DNA from: Synechococcales cyanobacterium 340R_concoct_173_sub
GTDB taxonomy: Bacteria; Cyanobacteriota; Cyanobacteriia; Leptolyngbyales; Leptolyngbyaceae
Direction of reading: 5' to 3'
Length of the DNA stretch: 8,104 bases
Assembly (NCBI GenBank): GCA_025354065.1
Contig: JANXNM010000552.1
Span: forward strand, 1-8,104
Part shown: piece by piece, positions 6,116-8,104 of the stretch
How positions within the stretch are numbered: position 1 is the stretch's first letter
Layout of the letters: each line of letters begins with the position of its first letter
Made by a program: the position numbers and the translations under genes
The notes under the pieces: generated by a model
The model's input: the letters and a program-made list of their open reading frames with translations, nothing else
Databases searched by the model: none
Told to the model about the DNA's origin: nothing

Positions 6116-6614
6116 TCAAATCCCCACGAACCCAACCAGAAGCCTGATCCGGGAATGTTACATAATACCAGGGATATCCGTCTTCACTGCGTCTAGATTT
6201 CCCCACCATGACCAAATCGCCCTTCGTACCTGTATGTAAAACTTCACTACTACGACGGGGAGCCGATCGGAGATTAATCACATCATCCGAATCCCCCGCT
6301 AATGTTCCATAGGTTTGATTACTGGCATTAAATCGAATTAACGAATCACTTATCCAGCCTTCCGTTTGAAATTGTCCACTGGTTTTAACATAGTACCAAT
6401 AGCCACGATAGCGCTCTTGAGAATTAACAATCTTCAAAACTTCAATGGATGTCCCAATGGGTAAACCATCAATTCGAGAAAAATTCATTGATGGTCCCGA
6501 TCGTAGGTTTGCTTCAATATCGATCGTGGCAGGGCGCGTCATTCCCGGTAATGCACTGGCTACTACTGCCCAAATACTTAGTAAGCTTACTATTACACAA
6601 TTATGAAAAAGCAT
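6069..6614 (-). CDS. Exported protein with two bacterial SH3 domains
   Basis: A 181-residue protein. The frame is open upstream to 6914, but the ATG at 6614 is chosen because GGAG sits 8 bases before it and it opens a clean signal peptide: MLFHNCVIVSLLSIWAVVASA, cut after about residue 21. Translation upstream would overlap mnmG on the other strand and give a non-protein-like sequence. Two SH3b-type repeats follow. The first spans about 30-94, with ANLRSGPS, then WYYVKT and GWISDSLI. The second spans about 109-168, with INLRSAPR, then WYYVTF and GWVRGDLI. Such domains usually bind peptidoglycan or peptide partners in the envelope; no catalytic domain is attached. The protein ends shortly after the second repeat with two cysteines (C174, C178). 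The adjoining out-of-phase frame suggests it may once have been longer. It is divergent from mnmG and convergent with the exported-protein gene at 4955. Confidence 0.82.
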   Translation of the reverse strand: MLFHNCVIVSLLSIWAVVASALPGMTRPATIDIEANLRSGPSMNFSRIDGLPIGTSIEVLKIVNSQERYRGYWYYVKTSGQFQTEGWISDSLIRFNASNQTYGTLAGDSDDVINLRSAPRRSSEVLHTGTKGDLVMVGKSRRSEDGYPWYYVTFPDQASGWVRGDLISIWPKGCIITCPAN

Positions 6615-6669
6615 GATTGTCTCCAGGAAATAATTAAGAATTTTGAGGAAATAGCGCGGTAGAATTGCA

Positions 6670-6675
6670 ACTATA
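6670..6675 (-). promoter_or_regulatory. Possible -10 box for the SH3 gene
   Basis: TATAGT on the minus strand, 55 bases before the ATG at 6614. The best upstream partner, TTTAAC with 17-base spacing, is a weak -35 match. It lies in the 191-base region shared with divergent mnmG. Confidence 0.35.
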
Positions 6676-6749
6676 CATAGATCTAACGCAGAGTTAAAAG
6701 AGCTTATGCAATCTAGGCTTAATCCAGAGTCTGAAGTCAGTGAAAATGC

Positions 6750-6755
6750 TAGAAT
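6750..6755 (+). promoter_or_regulatory. Possible -10 box for mnmG
   Basis: TAGAAT matches five of six -10 consensus bases, 50 bases before the mnmG ATG. No clear -35 element is seen. Offered only as the best candidate in the divergent control region. Confidence 0.3.
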
Positions 6756-6805
6756 AATTACCACGATCGGCTGTAAATTGTTTTCGGCTGAAATGGGGAT
6801 TAGGA

Positions 6806-8104
6806 ATGAGCGGCGCAGTAGAATTTTTGGATGAATTTGATGTTGTGGTCGTCGGGGGCGGCCATGCGGGTTGTGAGGCGGCTTTAGCGAGTGCGCGCCT
6901 GGGATGTCGGACAATGCTGCTCACTCTTAATTTGGATAAAATTGCTTGGCAGCCTTGCAATCCTGCGATCGGGGGTCCGGCAAAATCTCAATTGGTTCAT
7001 GAAGTCGATGCGATCGGCGGAGAAATGGGGCGGGTTAGCGATCGGACTTATCTGCAAAAACGGATTCTAAATGCATCCCGTGGTCCCGCTGTTTGGGCAT
7101 TGCGCGCACAATCTGACAAACGCGAATATGCGATGACCATGCGTCAAGTCGTGGAGAATCAAGAGAACCTGTTCATTCGTGAGGGAATGGTCACGGATTT
7201 AGTTTTGAATGATCATGAAGAAGTGATTGGAGTTGAGACTTACTTTGGGGTTGGATTCGCTTGTAAAGCCGTGATTTTGACAACGGGGACATTTCTCGGT
7301 GGGCGGATTTGGGTCGGCGATCGGTCTATGGAAGCAGGACGGGCGGGTGAATTTGCGGCGATCGGATTGACGGATACCTTAAATCGTTTGGGCTTTGAAA
7401 CCGGGCGATTGAAAACTGGAACTCCTGCACGCGTGGACAAACGATCGATCGACTTTACGGTATTAGAAGAACAACCGGGCGACGAAGAAGTTAGGTGGTT
7501 TAGCTTTGATCCAGAGGCTTGGACACCACGCGAACAATTGCCCTGTTATTTGACCCGAACAACCTTAGCTACCCACCAAATTATTAAAGACAATTTACAT
7601 TTATCACCCGTATATGGCGGCTGGGTCGATTCAAAAGGACCACGCTATTGTCCGAGTATTGAGGACAAGATTGTTCGATTTGCAGATAAAGAAAGTCATC
7701 AAATTTTCTTAGAACCCGAAGGTCGTGAAACGCCTGAAATCTATGTGCAAGGCTTCTCCACAGGACTGCCCGAGCGATTGCAATTAGCAATGTTGCGAAC
7801 GTTGCCAGGATTGGAAAAGAGCGTAATGCTCCGTCCAGCCTATGCCGTGGAATATGACTATTTACCCGCAACTCAATGCTTCCCGACTTTGATGACTAAA
7901 AAGATTTCGGGATTGTTTTGTGCGGGGCAAATTAATGGAACAACAGGCTATGAAGAAGCGGCGGCGCAGGGGTTGGTTGCGGGAATTAATGCGGCTAAAT
8001 TAGCAAAAGGCGGTGAAGAGGTTATCTTTACCCGCGAAAGTAGCTATTTAGGGACATTGATTGATGATCTTTGTACTAAAGATTTGCGCGAACCTTACAG
8101 AATG
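6806..8104 (+). CDS. mnmG: tRNA uridine-5-carboxymethylaminomethyl modification enzyme MnmG, 3'-truncated by window end
   Basis: MnmG (GidA) works with the GTPase MnmE to add a carboxymethylaminomethyl (or aminomethyl) group at C5 of the wobble uridine of certain tRNAs, using FAD and a folate one-carbon donor. The first 433 codons are present without a stop, about two thirds of the usual 620-640 residues. The FAD-binding motif GGGHAG is at 17-22. C51 in [14 protein letters not shown] and C282 in [11 protein letters not shown] match the two catalytic cysteines. The second family signature, [17 protein letters not shown], is also present. The missing third is the C-terminal helical MnmE/tRNA-binding part. 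The ATG at 6806 is chosen because GGGGA sits 7 bases upstream and it gives the usual short N-terminal extension. An ATG at 6793 is out of frame. Seven CGATCG copies show native composition. It is divergent from the SH3 gene. Confidence 0.97.
   Translation, partial: MSGAVEFLDEFDVVVVGGGHAGCEAALASARLGCRTMLLTLNLDKIAWQPCNPAIGGPAKSQLVHEVDAIGGEMGRVSDRTYLQKRILNASRGPAVWALRAQSDKREYAMTMRQVVENQENLFIREGMVTDLVLNDHEEVIGVETYFGVGFACKAVILTTGTFLGGRIWVGDRSMEAGRAGEFAAIGLTDTLNRLGFETGRLKTGTPARVDKRSIDFTVLEEQPGDEEVRWFSFDPEAWTPREQLPCYLTRTTLATHQIIKDNLHLSPVYGGWVDSKGPRYCPSIEDKIVRFADKESHQIFLEPEGRETPEIYVQGFSTGLPERLQLAMLRTLPGLEKSVMLRPAYAVEYDYLPATQCFPTLMTKKISGLFCAGQINGTTGYEEAAAQGLVAGINAAKLAKGGEEVIFTRESSYLGTLIDDLCTKDLREPYRM

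Noticed and set aside
6615..6914. Longer N-terminus for the SH3 protein from an ATG at 6914
   Set aside because: It would overlap mnmG on the opposite strand, reads as low-quality protein, and buries the signal peptide; the ATG at 6614 has a good ribosome binding site.
1..8104. CRISPR array, tRNA or rRNA genes, transposase
   Set aside because: No regularly spaced repeats, no cloverleaf or CCA-ending tRNA-like stretch, and no transposase or integrase motif seen on either strand.

Overview
The window looks like cyanobacterial chromosome. The palindrome CGATCG, core of the HIP1 octamer GCGATCGC, recurs throughout: about seven copies in the mnmG fragment and about six in the 618-base gene at 4226. 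The mix of secreted SH3-type proteins, a class A pyrophosphatase and MnmG fits this. I cannot name the genus from sequence alone.

Bases 1-309 hold no gene I can support. Bases 310-2267 (+) hold a compact three-gene operon: a GHKL-type ATPase with a STAS-like N-terminal half, a stand-alone STAS-like (DUF4325-type) protein, and a protein with a PIN-type nuclease signature. Gaps of 18 and 5 bases imply one transcript and coupled translation. This is the most interesting part of the window. It reads as a possible partner-switching module (kinase-like ATPase plus STAS switch) controlling a PIN RNase, in a toxin-antitoxin or defence-like role. That role is inference. An 18-base near-identical direct repeat flanks the operon at 172-189 and 2293-2310.

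Bases 2332-4104 (-) hold two housekeeping-type genes: a metallo-beta-lactamase-fold hydrolase and inorganic pyrophosphatase (ppa). They are separated by 318 bases that contain a perfect 15-bp inverted repeat, probably the ppa terminator.

Bases 4226-5809 (+) hold two genes of unknown function. One encodes a soluble protein of 205 residues with an acidic linker. The other encodes an exported, cysteine-containing protein of 284 residues. A 12-bp perfect hairpin at 5854-5883 separates them from a convergent gene at 6069-6614 (-). That gene encodes an exported protein with two bacterial SH3 domains. Just beyond its stop codon a protein-like reading frame without a start continues in another phase, suggesting a frameshifted or eroded C-terminus.

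Bases 6806-8104 (+) hold the first 433 codons of mnmG (gidA), which runs off the window. Apart from the 310-2267 operon, the genes look like independently transcribed chromosomal loci and not parts of one pathway.
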